DNA from: Acanthamoeba sp. SK_2022b | Lineage: Eukaryota; Discosea; Longamoebia; Acanthamoebidae | NCBI GenBank assembly: GCA_027943245.1 | Contig: JANDJZ010001790.1 | Coordinates: forward strand, 62,001-126,000 | Length of the DNA: 64,000 bases | Direction: 5' to 3' | Shown: positions 9,932 through 18,345 of the stretch, piece by piece | How the letters are laid out: each line of letters begins with the position of its first letter | Position numbering within the stretch: position 1 is the stretch's first letter | The notes under the pieces: model-generated | Told to the model about the DNA's origin: nothing | Databases searched by the model: none | Seen by the model: the letters and a program-made list of their open reading frames with translations, nothing else | Translations under genes and position numbers: made by a program

Positions 9932-11617
9932 ATGGCACAGGAAAAAACAGGCAATGACTGGCAATGCGGCGCCGATTTGGTGGTGAAAAACCTGGAAGCG
10001 CAGGGCGTCAAACACGTTTTCGGCATTCCGGGCGCCAAGATCGACCGGGTGTTCGACTCGCTGGAGGACGCGCCATCGATTGAAACGGTGGTGGTGCGGC
10101 ATGAGGCCAACGCGGCCTTTATGGCGGCGGCGGTCGGCCGCTTGACCGGTAAGGCCGGGGTGGCGCTGGTCACCTCCGGGCCGGGCAGTTCCAACCTGAT
10201 CACCGGGCTGGCCACCGCCACTTCGGAAGGGGACGCGGTGGTGGCCTTCGGCGGGGCGGTGAAGCGCGCCGACAGCCTGAAGCAGACGCACCAGAGCATG
10301 GATACCGTCAGCATGTTCCGGCCGGTGACCAAGTATTGCGCCGAAGTGCATGCCGGTTCGGCGATTTCCGAAGTGATCGCCAACGCCTTTCGCCGCGCCG
10401 AGTTCGGCCGGCCGGGGGCATCGTTCGTCAGCCTGCCGATGGATATCGTCAATGAACCGGTCAGCGCGCCGGTGCTGGCCGGCTGCCGCTTGCCGCGCAT
10501 GGGGGCCGCCGCGGCGGACGACATTCAGGCGGCGGTGAAACTGATCCGCCAGGCCAAATGCCCGGTATTGCTGCTCGGCCTGCAGGCCAGCCGGCCGGAG
10601 AACAGCGAGGCGGTGCGCCATCTGCTGTACCGCACCCATATGCCGGTGGTCGGCACCTATCAGGCGGCGGGGGTGATCGACGTCAACCACTTCGCCCGTT
10701 TCGCCGGCCGCGTCGGCCTGTTCAACAACCAGCCGGCCGATCAGCTGTTGCAGAAGGCCGATCTGGTGGTGAGCGTCGGTTATGATCCGATCGAATACGA
10801 TCCCTGCATGTGGAACAGCCACGGGCGGCTGAAACTGGTGCACATCGACGTGCTGCCGGCGGATATTGATACCTGCTATCGGCCGGACGTTGAGCTGGTG
10901 GGCAACATCAGCGCCACGCTGAACATGATGACCGAAACGTTCACTGAGGCGGTCTGCGTGCCGCCGGAGGTGGAGCTGATCCTCACCGATCTCGGCCGCC
11001 AACGTACTGAACTGGCGGAGCGCGCCGCCCGCCGCGGCGGCATGCCGATCCACCCGCTGCGCATCGTCAAGGAGCTGCAGGACATCGTCAGCGACGACGT
11101 AACCCTGTGTGTGGACATGGGCAGTTTCCATATCTGGATCGCCCGCTACCTGTACAGCTTCCGCGCCCGCCAGCTATTGATCTCCAACGGCCAGCAAACC
11201 ATGGGGGTGGCGCTGCCGTGGGCCATCGGCGCGGCGCTGGTTCGCCCCGGCGATAAAGTGGTGTCTATCTCCGGCGACGGCGGGTTCATGCAGTCGAGTA
11301 TGGAGCTGGAGACTGCGGTGCGGCTGAAAAACAACATCGTGCACGTCATCTGGGTCGATAACGCCTACAACATGGTGGAGATGCAGGAAGTGAACAAATA
11401 CCAGCGCAAATCCGGCGTGGAGTTCGGGCCGATTGATTTCAAGGCCTACGCGGAATCCTGCGGCGCGGTCGGTTTCGCCGTGCAGTCGGTGGACGATCTG
11501 CGGCCGATGCTGCGCAAGGCGATGGCGATCCAGGGGCCGGTGGTGGTGGCCATTCCGGTCGACTACGCCGACAACTATAAGCTGATGGCGCAGATGAACT
11601 TCAGCCAGATGATTTAA
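9932..11617 (+). CDS. budB: Catabolic acetolactate synthase BudB
   Basis: Thiamine-diphosphate enzyme that condenses two pyruvates to alpha-acetolactate. It has 561 residues, as for the catabolic (FAD-independent, pH 6) type. The N-terminal Pyr domain has the cofactor-activating glutamate in [11 protein letters not shown], and the C-terminal ThDP motif starts at [17 protein letters not shown] and ends at DNAYN. A very strong AGGAGGTGG site precedes the ATG. It lies in one transcript with budA and ends at a terminator. The operon is expected to respond to acetate, low pH and oxygen limitation, as in related bacteria; the sequence alone does not show this. Confidence 0.97.
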   Translation: MAQEKTGNDWQCGADLVVKNLEAQGVKHVFGIPGAKIDRVFDSLEDAPSIETVVVRHEANAAFMAAAVGRLTGKAGVALVTSGPGSSNLITGLATATSEGDAVVAFGGAVKRADSLKQTHQSMDTVSMFRPVTKYCAEVHAGSAISEVIANAFRRAEFGRPGASFVSLPMDIVNEPVSAPVLAGCRLPRMGAAAADDIQAAVKLIRQAKCPVLLLGLQASRPENSEAVRHLLYRTHMPVVGTYQAAGVIDVNHFARFAGRVGLFNNQPADQLLQKADLVVSVGYDPIEYDPCMWNSHGRLKLVHIDVLPADIDTCYRPDVELVGNISATLNMMTETFTEAVCVPPEVELILTDLGRQRTELAERAARRGGMPIHPLRIVKELQDIVSDDVTLCVDMGSFHIWIARYLYSFRARQLLISNGQQTMGVALPWAIGAALVRPGDKVVSISGDGGFMQSSMELETAVRLKNNIVHVIWVDNAYNMVEMQEVNKYQRKSGVEFGPIDFKAYAESCGAVGFAVQSVDDLRPMLRKAMAIQGPVVVAIPVDYADNYKLMAQMNFSQMI

Positions 11618-11644
11618 TTTCATCATCATCGGGCGGTTTCACCG

Positions 11645-11675
11645 GGGCAGGCCGCTTGCGCGCCTGCCCGTTTTT
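11645..11675 (+). terminator. Terminator after budAB
   Basis: A GGGCAGG/CCTGCCC stem with an 11-base loop is followed by GTTTTTA, 27 bases after the budB stop. Confidence 0.85.
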
Positions 11676-11760
11676 ATGCGCGGAATTTGTCCTTTACTTC
11701 GCTAACTGCATGATTTATTGCTATCCGTTGGGCTGTTTTTTCACCACTGGGGATAGCGCA

Positions 11761-13347
11761 ATGAAAAGAAAAGCAATAACGATCGGGCTGCTGGCGTTGG
11801 CGATTGCCGGCGGCGCGCGGGCCAATACGCTGGTCTACTGTTCCGAAGGCTCGCCGGAAGGCTTCAACCCGCAGCTGTTCACCTCCGGCACCACGGTGGA
11901 CGCCAGTTCGGCGGCGATCTACAACCGGCTGGTGGACTTCAAACCCGGTACCGTCGAGCTGCAACCCAGCCTGGCGGAAAGCTGGGAAGTGAGCGAGGAC
12001 GGCAAGCGCTATACCTTCCACCTGCGCAAGGGCGTGGCATTCCAGAGCAATAAATATTTCACGCCTACCCGCGATTTCAACGCCGATGACGTCATCTTCT
12101 CGTTTATGCGACAAAAGGACGCCAACAACCCGTATCACAAGGTCTCCAACGGCGCCTACACCAACTTCGAGTCGATGGAGTTCGGCACGCTGATCGACCG
12201 GATCGTCAAGGTGGACGATCACACCGTGCGCTTTGAGCTCTCCCGCGCCGAGGCGCCGTTCGTCGCCGATCTGGGCATGTACTTCGCCACTATTTTTTCG
12301 GCGGAATATGCCGACGCGATGCTGAAGGCCGGTACGCCGCAGCGGGTGGACAACGATCCGATAGGCACCGGGCCGTTCCAGCTGGTGCAGTACCAGAAGG
12401 ACGCGAAAATCCTCTACAAGGCGTTCGACCGCTACTGGGAAGGCAAACCGAAGATCGATCGGCTGGTGTTTTCGATCACGCCGGATGCGACGGTGCGTTA
12501 CGCCAAGCTGCAAAAGAACGAGTGCCAGGTGATGCCGTTCCCCAACCCGGCGGATCTGGCGCGCATGCGGCAGGACGGCAACCTTCAGGTGATGGAAAAA
12601 TCCGGCTTGAATATCGGCTTCCTGGCGTTTAATACCCAGAAAAAACCGTTGGATAACGTCAAGGTACGCCAGGCGTTGGCGCTGGCGGTCAACAAGCCGG
12701 CGATCATCGAGGCGGTGTTCCACGGCGCCGGCCAGCCGGCCAAGAACCTGCTGCCGCCGACCCAGTGGGGCAGCAACGCGCAGCTTGAAGACTACCCGTA
12801 TTCGCCGGAGCGGGCGAAGCAGCTGTTGCAGGAAGCCGGGCTGGGGCAGGGGTTTGACATCGATCTGTGGGCGATGCCGGTGCAGCGGCCCTATAACCCC
12901 AACGCCAAGCGCATGGCGGAGATGATCCAGGCCGACTGGGCCAAGATCGGCGTGCGCGCCAAAATCGTCACCTTCGAATGGGGCGAATATTTGCAGCGGA
13001 TTAAAAACGGCGAGCACCAGACGGCGCTGATGGGCTGGACCACCGCCAACGGCGATCCGGACAACTTCTTCGGCCCGCTGTTCACCTGCGCTTCGCTCGG
13101 CGGCTCCAACTCGGCGAAATGGTGCTACAAACCGTTCGACCAGCTGATCCTGCAGGCGCGCGAGGAGAACGATCACGCCAAGCGGGTGGCGATGTACCAG
13201 CAGGCGCAGGTGATGATGCACGATCAGATGCCGGCGCTGATGATCGCGCACTCGACCATCTTCGAACCGGTGCGCAAGGAAGTGAAAGGCTACGAGATAG
13301 ACCCGTTCGGCAAACACATCTTCAAGCAGGTGTCGCTGGAGAAGTAA
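11761..13347 (+). CDS. DppA-like periplasmic dipeptide/haem-binding protein
   Basis: Solute-binding protein of the SBP_bac_5 family, 528 residues, closely resembling DppA. After a signal peptide cleaved near ARA-NT, the mature protein begins TLVYCSEGSPEGFNPQ, which is the DppA hallmark. KNECQVMPFPNPADLARM and AMPVQRPYNPNAKRMAEMIQ are also family-specific. In E. coli DppA feeds dipeptides and haem to DppBCDF. No permease or ATPase genes are adjacent, so this solitary copy probably shares a membrane complex encoded elsewhere. The start at 11761 is preferred over an upstream in-frame start because it begins the signal peptide. A bidirectional terminator follows. Confidence 0.9.
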   Translation: MKRKAITIGLLALAIAGGARANTLVYCSEGSPEGFNPQLFTSGTTVDASSAAIYNRLVDFKPGTVELQPSLAESWEVSEDGKRYTFHLRKGVAFQSNKYFTPTRDFNADDVIFSFMRQKDANNPYHKVSNGAYTNFESMEFGTLIDRIVKVDDHTVRFELSRAEAPFVADLGMYFATIFSAEYADAMLKAGTPQRVDNDPIGTGPFQLVQYQKDAKILYKAFDRYWEGKPKIDRLVFSITPDATVRYAKLQKNECQVMPFPNPADLARMRQDGNLQVMEKSGLNIGFLAFNTQKKPLDNVKVRQALALAVNKPAIIEAVFHGAGQPAKNLLPPTQWGSNAQLEDYPYSPERAKQLLQEAGLGQGFDIDLWAMPVQRPYNPNAKRMAEMIQADWAKIGVRAKIVTFEWGEYLQRIKNGEHQTALMGWTTANGDPDNFFGPLFTCASLGGSNSAKWCYKPFDQLILQAREENDHAKRVAMYQQAQVMMHDQMPALMIAHSTIFEPVRKEVKGYEIDPFGKHIFKQVSLEK

Positions 13348-13350
13348 CGA

Positions 13351-13375
13351 AAAGGCCGGGGTAACCCGGCCTTTT
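13351..13375 (+). terminator. Bidirectional terminator between the dppA-like gene and fepC
   Basis: A 10-base perfect stem AAAGGCCGGG/CCCGGCCTTT with a GTAA loop at 13361-13364. It gives T runs in both directions, so it serves both converging transcripts. Confidence 0.9.
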
Positions 13376-14200
13376 TCATGCCTGCGGCGCGTCGCAGTGG
13401 TAGCGGCCGCGCGGGATCACCAGCGGGGTGTGGGACAGCGGATCGTCGATGATCATGCACGGCATGCCGAACACCCGTTCCACCAGCTCGGCGGTGATGA
13501 TTTCCGCCGGGTTCCCCTCCGCCACGATCTTGCCGTCGCGCATGGCGATGATGTGATCGGCATAGCGGCAGGCGTGGTTGAGATCGTGCAGCACCGCGAT
13601 GAGGGTTTGGCCGTGCTCGCGGTTGAGCTGGCGGAACAGATCCAGCAGCTCGATTTGGTGCGCGATGTCCAGATAGGTGGTCGGTTCATCCAGCAGCAGC
13701 AGCGGCGTTTGCTGTGCCAACGCCATCGCCACCCAGACGCGTTGGCGCTGCCCGCCGGACAGCTCGTCGACGCTGCGGTCCGCCAACTGGCTGACGTTGG
13801 TGGCCGCCATGGCGGCTTCCACCGCCTGTTTGTCGGCCTGCGTCCACTGTTTCAGCAGGCTCTGGTGCGGATAGCGGCCGCGCGATACCAGGTCCGCCAC
13901 GGTAATGCTGTCCGGTGCGATCGAAGTTTGCGGCAGCAGCCCAAGCTCGCGCGCCAGCGCCTTGGTGGCGAAGCTGCTGATGTTTTTGCCGTCCAGCATC
14001 ACCTCGCCGGCGCTGGGTTTGAGCAGGCGGCACAGGGCGCGCAGCAGCGTCGATTTGCCGCAGGCGTTCGGCCCGACGATCACCGTGAAGGCGCCGTCGG
14101 GGATCGCCACGCTCAGATCGTCAGCGATGATTTTATTGTCGTAGCCCAGCTTCAGGTGCGAGGCGTGCAGGCGGTGGCTCATGGCGTTATCACTTTTCAT
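13376..14200 (-). CDS. fepC: Ferric siderophore ABC transporter ATPase (FepC type)
   Basis: ATP-binding subunit of an iron-siderophore importer, 274 residues. It has Walker A GPNACGKST near residue 43, the signature LSGGQRQRVW near residue 143, Walker B LLLLDEP, and the switch histidine in AVLHDLNHACRYADH. It resembles E. coli FepC over its whole length, including the C-terminal CMIIDDPLSHTPLVIP stretch. It is the last gene of fepD-fepG-fepC; its ATG overlaps the fepG stop by one base (TAATG). The siderophore is probably a catecholate like enterobactin, but the sequence does not prove it. Confidence 0.9.
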   Translation of the reverse strand: MKSDNAMSHRLHASHLKLGYDNKIIADDLSVAIPDGAFTVIVGPNACGKSTLLRALCRLLKPSAGEVMLDGKNISSFATKALARELGLLPQTSIAPDSITVADLVSRGRYPHQSLLKQWTQADKQAVEAAMAATNVSQLADRSVDELSGGQRQRVWVAMALAQQTPLLLLDEPTTYLDIAHQIELLDLFRQLNREHGQTLIAVLHDLNHACRYADHIIAMRDGKIVAEGNPAEIITAELVERVFGMPCMIIDDPLSHTPLVIPRGRYHCDAPQA

Positions 14201-15237
14201 TATCTGCGGGCCTCACGGATGAGCAGCCAAATCAGGTACAGGCCGCCGATGCAGACGGTCACGACCCCGACCGGCAGTTGGATCGGCGCAAAAAGATGTT
14301 GGGACACCACGTCGGCGCCGAGCAGCAGCGTCGCGCCCATCAGCGCCGAGGACGTCAGGGTGACCGAGGATTGTCCAGCCAGGCGGCGGGCGATCTGCGG
14401 CGCCGCCAGCGCGATAAAGGAAATCGGCCCGGCGGTGGCGGTGACGGCGGCGGTGAGGGTGACGCCGAACAGCATCAGCCACAGCCGGCTGCCTTCGGCG
14501 TTCACGCCCAGTGCGCGCGCCGTGTCGTCGCCCATTTCCAGCAGCTGCAGCCGTTTGCCCATCAGCAGCGCGGCCGCGGCCGCCAACACGATGAACGCCG
14601 TAGCGGGCTGGGCTTTCTGCCAGGTCATGCCGTTGAGTGAACCGGCCTGCCACATGGCGGCGTCCATGGCGCGCTCCAGCGAGGCGGTGATGATCAGCCA
14701 GGTATTGGTGGAGACCAGCACCGCGCTGATGGCGATGCCGACGATGATCAGCCGGAAGCCGGCGATGCCCTGGCGCCAGGCCAGCAGGTAGATGGCCAGC
14801 GCGGAGAGAATGCCGCCGGCCAGCGCACCGCCGGCGATGTAGTAATAGCCGCCGTTGAACAGGGTGATGGCGATCAGCGCGCCGGTGTAAGCCCCCATGT
14901 TAAAGCCAATCACGTCCGGGCTGCCGAGCGGGTTGCGGATAATCGACTGGAAGATGGCGCCGCTCATGCCGAGTGCGCCGCCTAACAGCAGCGCCATGGC
15001 GATACGCGGCAAGCGCCATTGGGTGACCACGGTGACCAGATTTTTCGGCGCCTCGCCGCTGAGCGCGGCAAAGACCTGTTCCAGCGAAAGCTGCAGCGTG
15101 CCGTAGCACAGCGCGGCAACCGCCATCGTCAGGCACAACGCCAGCAGCGAAAGATTGACCAGCAGCAGGCGCAGCGGCATACGCCAGTTGATGACGCCGT
15201 CCGGGCGGCCGATATGCAACGTGTGGGGCAGACTCAT
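14200..15237 (-). CDS. fepG: Ferric siderophore ABC transporter permease (FepG type)
   Basis: Inner-membrane permease of the FecCD/BtuC family, 345 residues, with about nine or ten helices. The conserved WRLPRIAMALLLGGALGMSG and NPLGSPDVIGFN segments are present near residues 75-115, and GPISFIALAAPQIARRL, which contacts the ATPase, is near residue 275. It pairs with FepD as the second half of the channel. The ATG at 15237 overlaps the fepD stop (TGATG); a GTG at 15240 is the alternative. A GGGGGG box lies just upstream. Confidence 0.9.
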   Translation of the reverse strand: MSLPHTLHIGRPDGVINWRMPLRLLLVNLSLLALCLTMAVAALCYGTLQLSLEQVFAALSGEAPKNLVTVVTQWRLPRIAMALLLGGALGMSGAIFQSIIRNPLGSPDVIGFNMGAYTGALIAITLFNGGYYYIAGGALAGGILSALAIYLLAWRQGIAGFRLIIVGIAISAVLVSTNTWLIITASLERAMDAAMWQAGSLNGMTWQKAQPATAFIVLAAAAALLMGKRLQLLEMGDDTARALGVNAEGSRLWLMLFGVTLTAAVTATAGPISFIALAAPQIARRLAGQSSVTLTSSALMGATLLLGADVVSQHLFAPIQLPVGVVTVCIGGLYLIWLLIREARR

Positions 15238-16340
15238 CACAGACCCCCCAGCGTTTTCTTGCGGCGCACCAGCCAGATCAGCACCGGCGCGCCGATGAAG
15301 GCCGCCACGATGGAAACCCGCAGCTCACCGGCCGCCAGCAAACGGCCGACCACGTCGGCGCACAGCAGTAAAATCGGCGCCAGCAGCATGGAGTAGGGCA
15401 GGATCCAGCGCTGGTCGGGGCCGACCCACCAGCGGGCGATATGCGGCACCATCAGGCCGATGAAACTGATTGGGCCGACGGTGGCGGTCGCCGCACCGCA
15501 CAGCAGCGTGATGGCGATCACCGCGACGACCTGAGTCAGCACCACGCGCGCGCCGAGCGCGATAGCCAGGTCTTCCCCCATGCCGATGGTATTCAGCGGC
15601 CGGGCGATGAGCAGCGTCAGCAGGCAGCCGAGCAAAATGGCGGGGGCGGTAACCGGCAGCGTGGACAGCGTGCGGATATCCAGCGTGCCGGCCTGCCAGA
15701 AGCGCAGTTGGTCGAAGGTTTGCGGATCGATCAGCGACAGCCCGGTGGTGATGCCGAGCAACACCGCGCCGATCGCCACGCCGGCCAGCGTCAGCCGCAC
15801 CGGGTTGATGCGCCCGCCCGCCAGCGTGCCGATCAGGTAGACCAGCAGAGTGGTGAGGGCGGCGCCGACGAAGGCGTAGGCCATATAGCTTTCGGTGGTG
15901 GCCGCGCCGAAAAACATGATGCCGATGACCACGGCGAAGCTGGCGCCGGCGTTGATGCCGAGCACGCCGGGATCGGCCAGCGGGTTGCGCGTCAACGCCT
16001 GAATCAGCGCGCCGGCGGCGCCGAGCGCCATGCCGGCCAAGATGCCCGCCAGCGTGCGCGGTACCCGGGCGTTGAGAATGATGGTGCTGTCGGAACCGCT
16101 CGCGGCGCCCTGCAGGCTGAGCCAGACGGTATGGAAGGGGATGGCTTTGGAACCCAGCATCAGGCTGGCAATGATGCACAGCAGCAACAGCGCCAAGCCG
16201 ATACCGAACCCGGCGATGCGTTTGAAGCCACTGGCGTAAGCTGCGTGCGGTGCGGACGAAAGCGTCCGCTCAGTCGGAGTGGGTACGTTCACACCGGTAA
16301 CTCCTGTATGATTTTTATTCTCATTGTTATTTGCGTTCAT
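15237..16340 (-). CDS. fepD: Ferric siderophore ABC transporter permease (FepD type)
   Basis: First permease of the importer, up to 367 residues, FecCD family. Membrane helices begin near residue 43 (IAGFGIGLALLLLCIIASLM). Family motifs are ARVPRTLAGILAGMALGAAGALIQ, NPLADPGVLGINAGASF and GPISFIGLMVPHIAR. The annotated ATG at 16340 has no good ribosome site. A GTG 16 codons later (16292) is preceded by AGGAG at a good distance, and the bases between look like a Fur site, so the true start may be 16292 (351 residues). Confidence 0.88.
   Translation of the reverse strand: MNANNNENKNHTGVTGVNVPTPTERTLSSAPHAAYASGFKRIAGFGIGLALLLLCIIASLMLGSKAIPFHTVWLSLQGAASGSDSTIILNARVPRTLAGILAGMALGAAGALIQALTRNPLADPGVLGINAGASFAVVIGIMFFGAATTESYMAYAFVGAALTTLLVYLIGTLAGGRINPVRLTLAGVAIGAVLLGITTGLSLIDPQTFDQLRFWQAGTLDIRTLSTLPVTAPAILLGCLLTLLIARPLNTIGMGEDLAIALGARVVLTQVVAVIAITLLCGAATATVGPISFIGLMVPHIARWWVGPDQRWILPYSMLLAPILLLCADVVGRLLAAGELRVSIVAAFIGAPVLIWLVRRKKTLGGL
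16317..16337 (-). promoter_or_regulatory. Candidate Fur-like site at the fepD start
   Basis: On the minus strand the bases read AATGAGAATAAAAATCAT, partly matching the Fur pattern. They lie inside the first codons if the ATG at 16340 is used, but in the leader if translation starts at the GTG at 16292. A TACTAT -10-like box lies just upstream near 16350. The match is weaker than the fepB site. Confidence 0.35.
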
Positions 16341-16506
16341 GCGGGCGCTAATAGTAGCACGAGTTTACGCCCGCATGCACCCGCCGGTTGGTGGCGCAGG
16401 TGCGTTGACGATGTTAATAACTATTGATATTTCAATTGATTGAATGTGAACGGTTGCCCTGTTTATGGCAAACGTCGGCAGGAGGCTGACCCGCCGACGG
16501 CGTGGT

Positions 16507-17514
16507 TCAGGGCTTTTTGAACAGCCGTTCGATTTGGTTCAGCATGTTGGTGGCGCTGTAGTAATCGAGACGGAAAGTGTCGTTGCCGACGGCGTAGACG
16601 TGCCGCTGTTCCACCGGCTCCAGATGTTTGAGGAACGGGTTGGTCAGCACCTCTTGCACTTTACGCTCGTTGGTGGCGAACAGGATCAGCGTCTTGCCGT
16701 TCAGGCCCTCGGCCATTTTTTCGCCGGAGATCTGGATGATGTCATGGCGTTTACCCATGCTGGCATTGCCTTTGGCGCTTTCCGGCGGGGTGGCCAGTTG
16801 GAAGCCGAGCTGGGTCAGCAGCTTGCCCTGGGCTGACCCCGGCGTCCACAGCATGGCCTCGCGGCCGTTGTCGGCATACACCAGCGGGGTGGTCGGCTGC
16901 GGCGGCAGCGCGATCGCCTGTTTCACTTGCTCCACGCGCTGTTCGAAACGATCTTCCGCCTGTTTGGCGCCGGCTTCATGGCCGGTGATCTCGCCGAGCT
17001 CGCTGGCCAGCTGTTGCCAGCTTTTGTCGCCATAATCGAGCACCAGCGTCGGCGCAATGGCCGACAGTTGATCATACAGTTTCAACGCCGAATCCCCGCC
17101 GGTCGCGGCGACGACGATCAAATCCGGCGCGGCGGCGGCGACGGCTTCGGCATTGGGCTCCACTTGATACAGCCGTTCGACGTGGCGCTGTTTAGCTACC
17201 TCGCTCCACTGGGTAAAGAAGCCTTGTTTATCGGCCACCAGAGGATTCGGGCTGGTGGCGGCGCTGGCGACCACCGGGGCGTCGATCGCCAGCAGCGTAC
17301 CGGTGATGGTGACGCTGGTGGACACGATGCGCAGCGGCGGTTTTTCCAGCGTGAACTTCCCTTTGGCGCTGTCGATGGTGCGCGGCCAACTGCTGTCGGC
17401 AGCAGGGGCGGACGGTTTTTTCTCGTCGCTCTTGTCGTCCGGGCCGCAGCCGCTGAGCAACAGGCTGGAGGTGGCGATAAATGCAATGAACAGCTGGCGT
17501 AAGGATAGGGTCAT
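16507..17514 (-). CDS. fepB: Ferric siderophore-binding protein (FepB type), predicted lipoprotein
   Basis: Substrate-binding component of the importer, 335 residues. The core from WPRTIDSAKGKFTLE onward is FepB-like: RIVSTSVTITGTLLAIDAPV, TGGDSALKLYDQLSAIAPTLV, and KRHDIIQISGE. Unlike E. coli FepB, which is a soluble periplasmic protein, it starts with a lipobox (SSLLLSGCG, cysteine near residue 23) followed by a charged linker, so it is probably membrane-tethered. It is upstream of and co-directional with fepDGC but separated by 166 bases and has its own candidate Fur box. Confidence 0.88.
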   Translation of the reverse strand: MTLSLRQLFIAFIATSSLLLSGCGPDDKSDEKKPSAPAADSSWPRTIDSAKGKFTLEKPPLRIVSTSVTITGTLLAIDAPVVASAATSPNPLVADKQGFFTQWSEVAKQRHVERLYQVEPNAEAVAAAAPDLIVVAATGGDSALKLYDQLSAIAPTLVLDYGDKSWQQLASELGEITGHEAGAKQAEDRFEQRVEQVKQAIALPPQPTTPLVYADNGREAMLWTPGSAQGKLLTQLGFQLATPPESAKGNASMGKRHDIIQISGEKMAEGLNGKTLILFATNERKVQEVLTNPFLKHLEPVEQRHVYAVGNDTFRLDYYSATNMLNQIERLFKKP

Positions 17515-17607
17515 GAGCGGGCTCTTTCTTTCCTTGAACTAAGGTGTATCAATCCGGCGGCGGATTGGCTGCGTGGTGGATGCCCGCTAATTTACCATTC
17601 AAGCCGC

Positions 17608-17626
17608 CAAAATGATAACCATTCGT
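17608..17626 (-). promoter_or_regulatory. Candidate Fur box upstream of fepB
   Basis: AATGATAACCATT at 17611-17623 matches 12 of 13 central bases of the Fur consensus, and the 19-base window matches 13 of 19. It lies about 95-110 bases before the fepB start, as expected for iron repression. Confidence 0.65.
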
Positions 17627-17688
17627 ATCTCAGCGCGTGGTGAATAAAGAAAGAATACGAAGAAAAGCGAAGTGGGTGAGACAGAAAC

Positions 17689-17716
17689 GAAAAAAGCGCC
17701 AAAAGGCGCTTTTTTC
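17689..17716. terminator. Bidirectional terminator downstream of tRNA-Val
   Basis: AGCGCC/GGCGCT stem with an AAAA loop, flanked by A and T runs on both sides. It can end the minus-strand tRNA-Val transcript before the fepB promoter. Confidence 0.85.
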
Positions 17717-17727
17717 TGAATGGGTGG

Positions 17728-17884
17728 GTCGTGCAGGATTGATTCGGCCTGTGGCCTCACCCTGCGGGCAACGCTGCGCGATGCTCGAACCTCTACGGCT
17801 ATCCGCCTATTTCATAGCCGGCCCCTTCGGGCCAGCGCAAGCGCTGTTCAAAAGCATAAATGCTTTTGTCTTATCCTGCACGAC
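17728..17884. repeat. 157-base structured element bounded by 12-base inverted repeats
   Basis: GTCGTGCAGGAT at 17728-17739 and its exact complement ATCCTGCACGAC at 17873-17884 bound the element. Inside are further hairpins: GGCCCCTTCGGGCC-like near 17820, GCGCAAGCGC near 17835, and AAAAGCATAAATGCTTTT near 17850. It lies between tRNA-Val and its terminator. Such sequences recur beside tRNA genes in enteric bacteria by my recollection, but I cannot search for other copies here. Confidence 0.6.
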
Positions 17885-17936
17885 TCGGTGAACTCTGTCG
17901 GCAAGAAGATTAAGTCGGGTTTAGGTGGCGCAGAAG

Positions 17937-18012
17937 TGGTGGGTGATGACGGGCTCGAACCGCCGACCCCCTCCGTGTAAAGGAGATGCTCTACCAACTG
18001 AGCTAATCACCC
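17937..18012 (-). tRNA. tRNA-Val (anticodon TAC)
   Basis: A 76-base tRNA with encoded 3' CCA. The acceptor stem GGGTGAT/ATCACCC, D-arm TTAGCTCAGTTGGTAGAGC, anticodon loop TTTACAC (anticodon TAC, valine) and T-arm GGTTCGAGCC are all present. In E. coli the valine tRNA genes of this type lie divergent from gltX, and the same arrangement is seen here, but with one tRNA instead of a multi-gene operon. Confidence 0.97.
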
Positions 18013-18068
18013 ACTTCAGGACTTCCAGGTACTGCTAAACGAGAGAATGATCGTCTTGTTGGAGTCGC

Positions 18069-18096
18069 ATTATAGGGATAGTTCAAAGTGAGTCAA
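18069..18096 (-). promoter_or_regulatory. Promoter of tRNA-Val
   Basis: On the minus strand, TTGACT (18096-18091), a 16-base spacer and a perfect TATAAT (18074-18069) are followed by a GC-rich GCGACTCC start region. The tRNA begins about 55 bases downstream. Confidence 0.8.
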
Positions 18097-18240
18097 CGGT
18101 TTTTAAAATGATTTCAATCGTTCGCCGCAAATTTAGGCAGGGCGCGATAATTATCGCCAACGGCGCCGATTCTTTGCGCAACGCTATGCGAAACTCGCCG
18201 CAAAACGCGCGAAATCGACCGGTGCAATATCGTGTCGGCG

Positions 18241-18268
18241 TTGAGGAATTAGCGCGTGGTGATACAAT
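18241..18268 (+). promoter_or_regulatory. Candidate gltX promoter
   Basis: TTGAGG (18241-18246), 16-base spacer and TACAAT (18263-18268), about 80 bases before the gltX start codon. Confidence 0.55.
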
Positions 18269-18345
18269 GTCGTCCACTCTTTTTTCAATTCCGAGCAATC
18301 GTCGGCAACCGCCGACACGCGTTGCGTAATAAGGCAGTGAACCCA

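Larger units (their letters stand above)
18013..18345. other. Divergent promoter region of tRNA-Val and gltX
   Basis: No gene is visible. It holds the minus-strand tRNA promoter (18069-18096) and the plus-strand gltX promoter (18241-18268). Confidence 0.7.

Noticed and set aside
17720..17980. 86-codon frame ending GDDGLEPPTPSV
   Set aside because: Its C-terminal part is the antisense translation of tRNA-Val, a common false gene; the rest is the inverted-repeat element.
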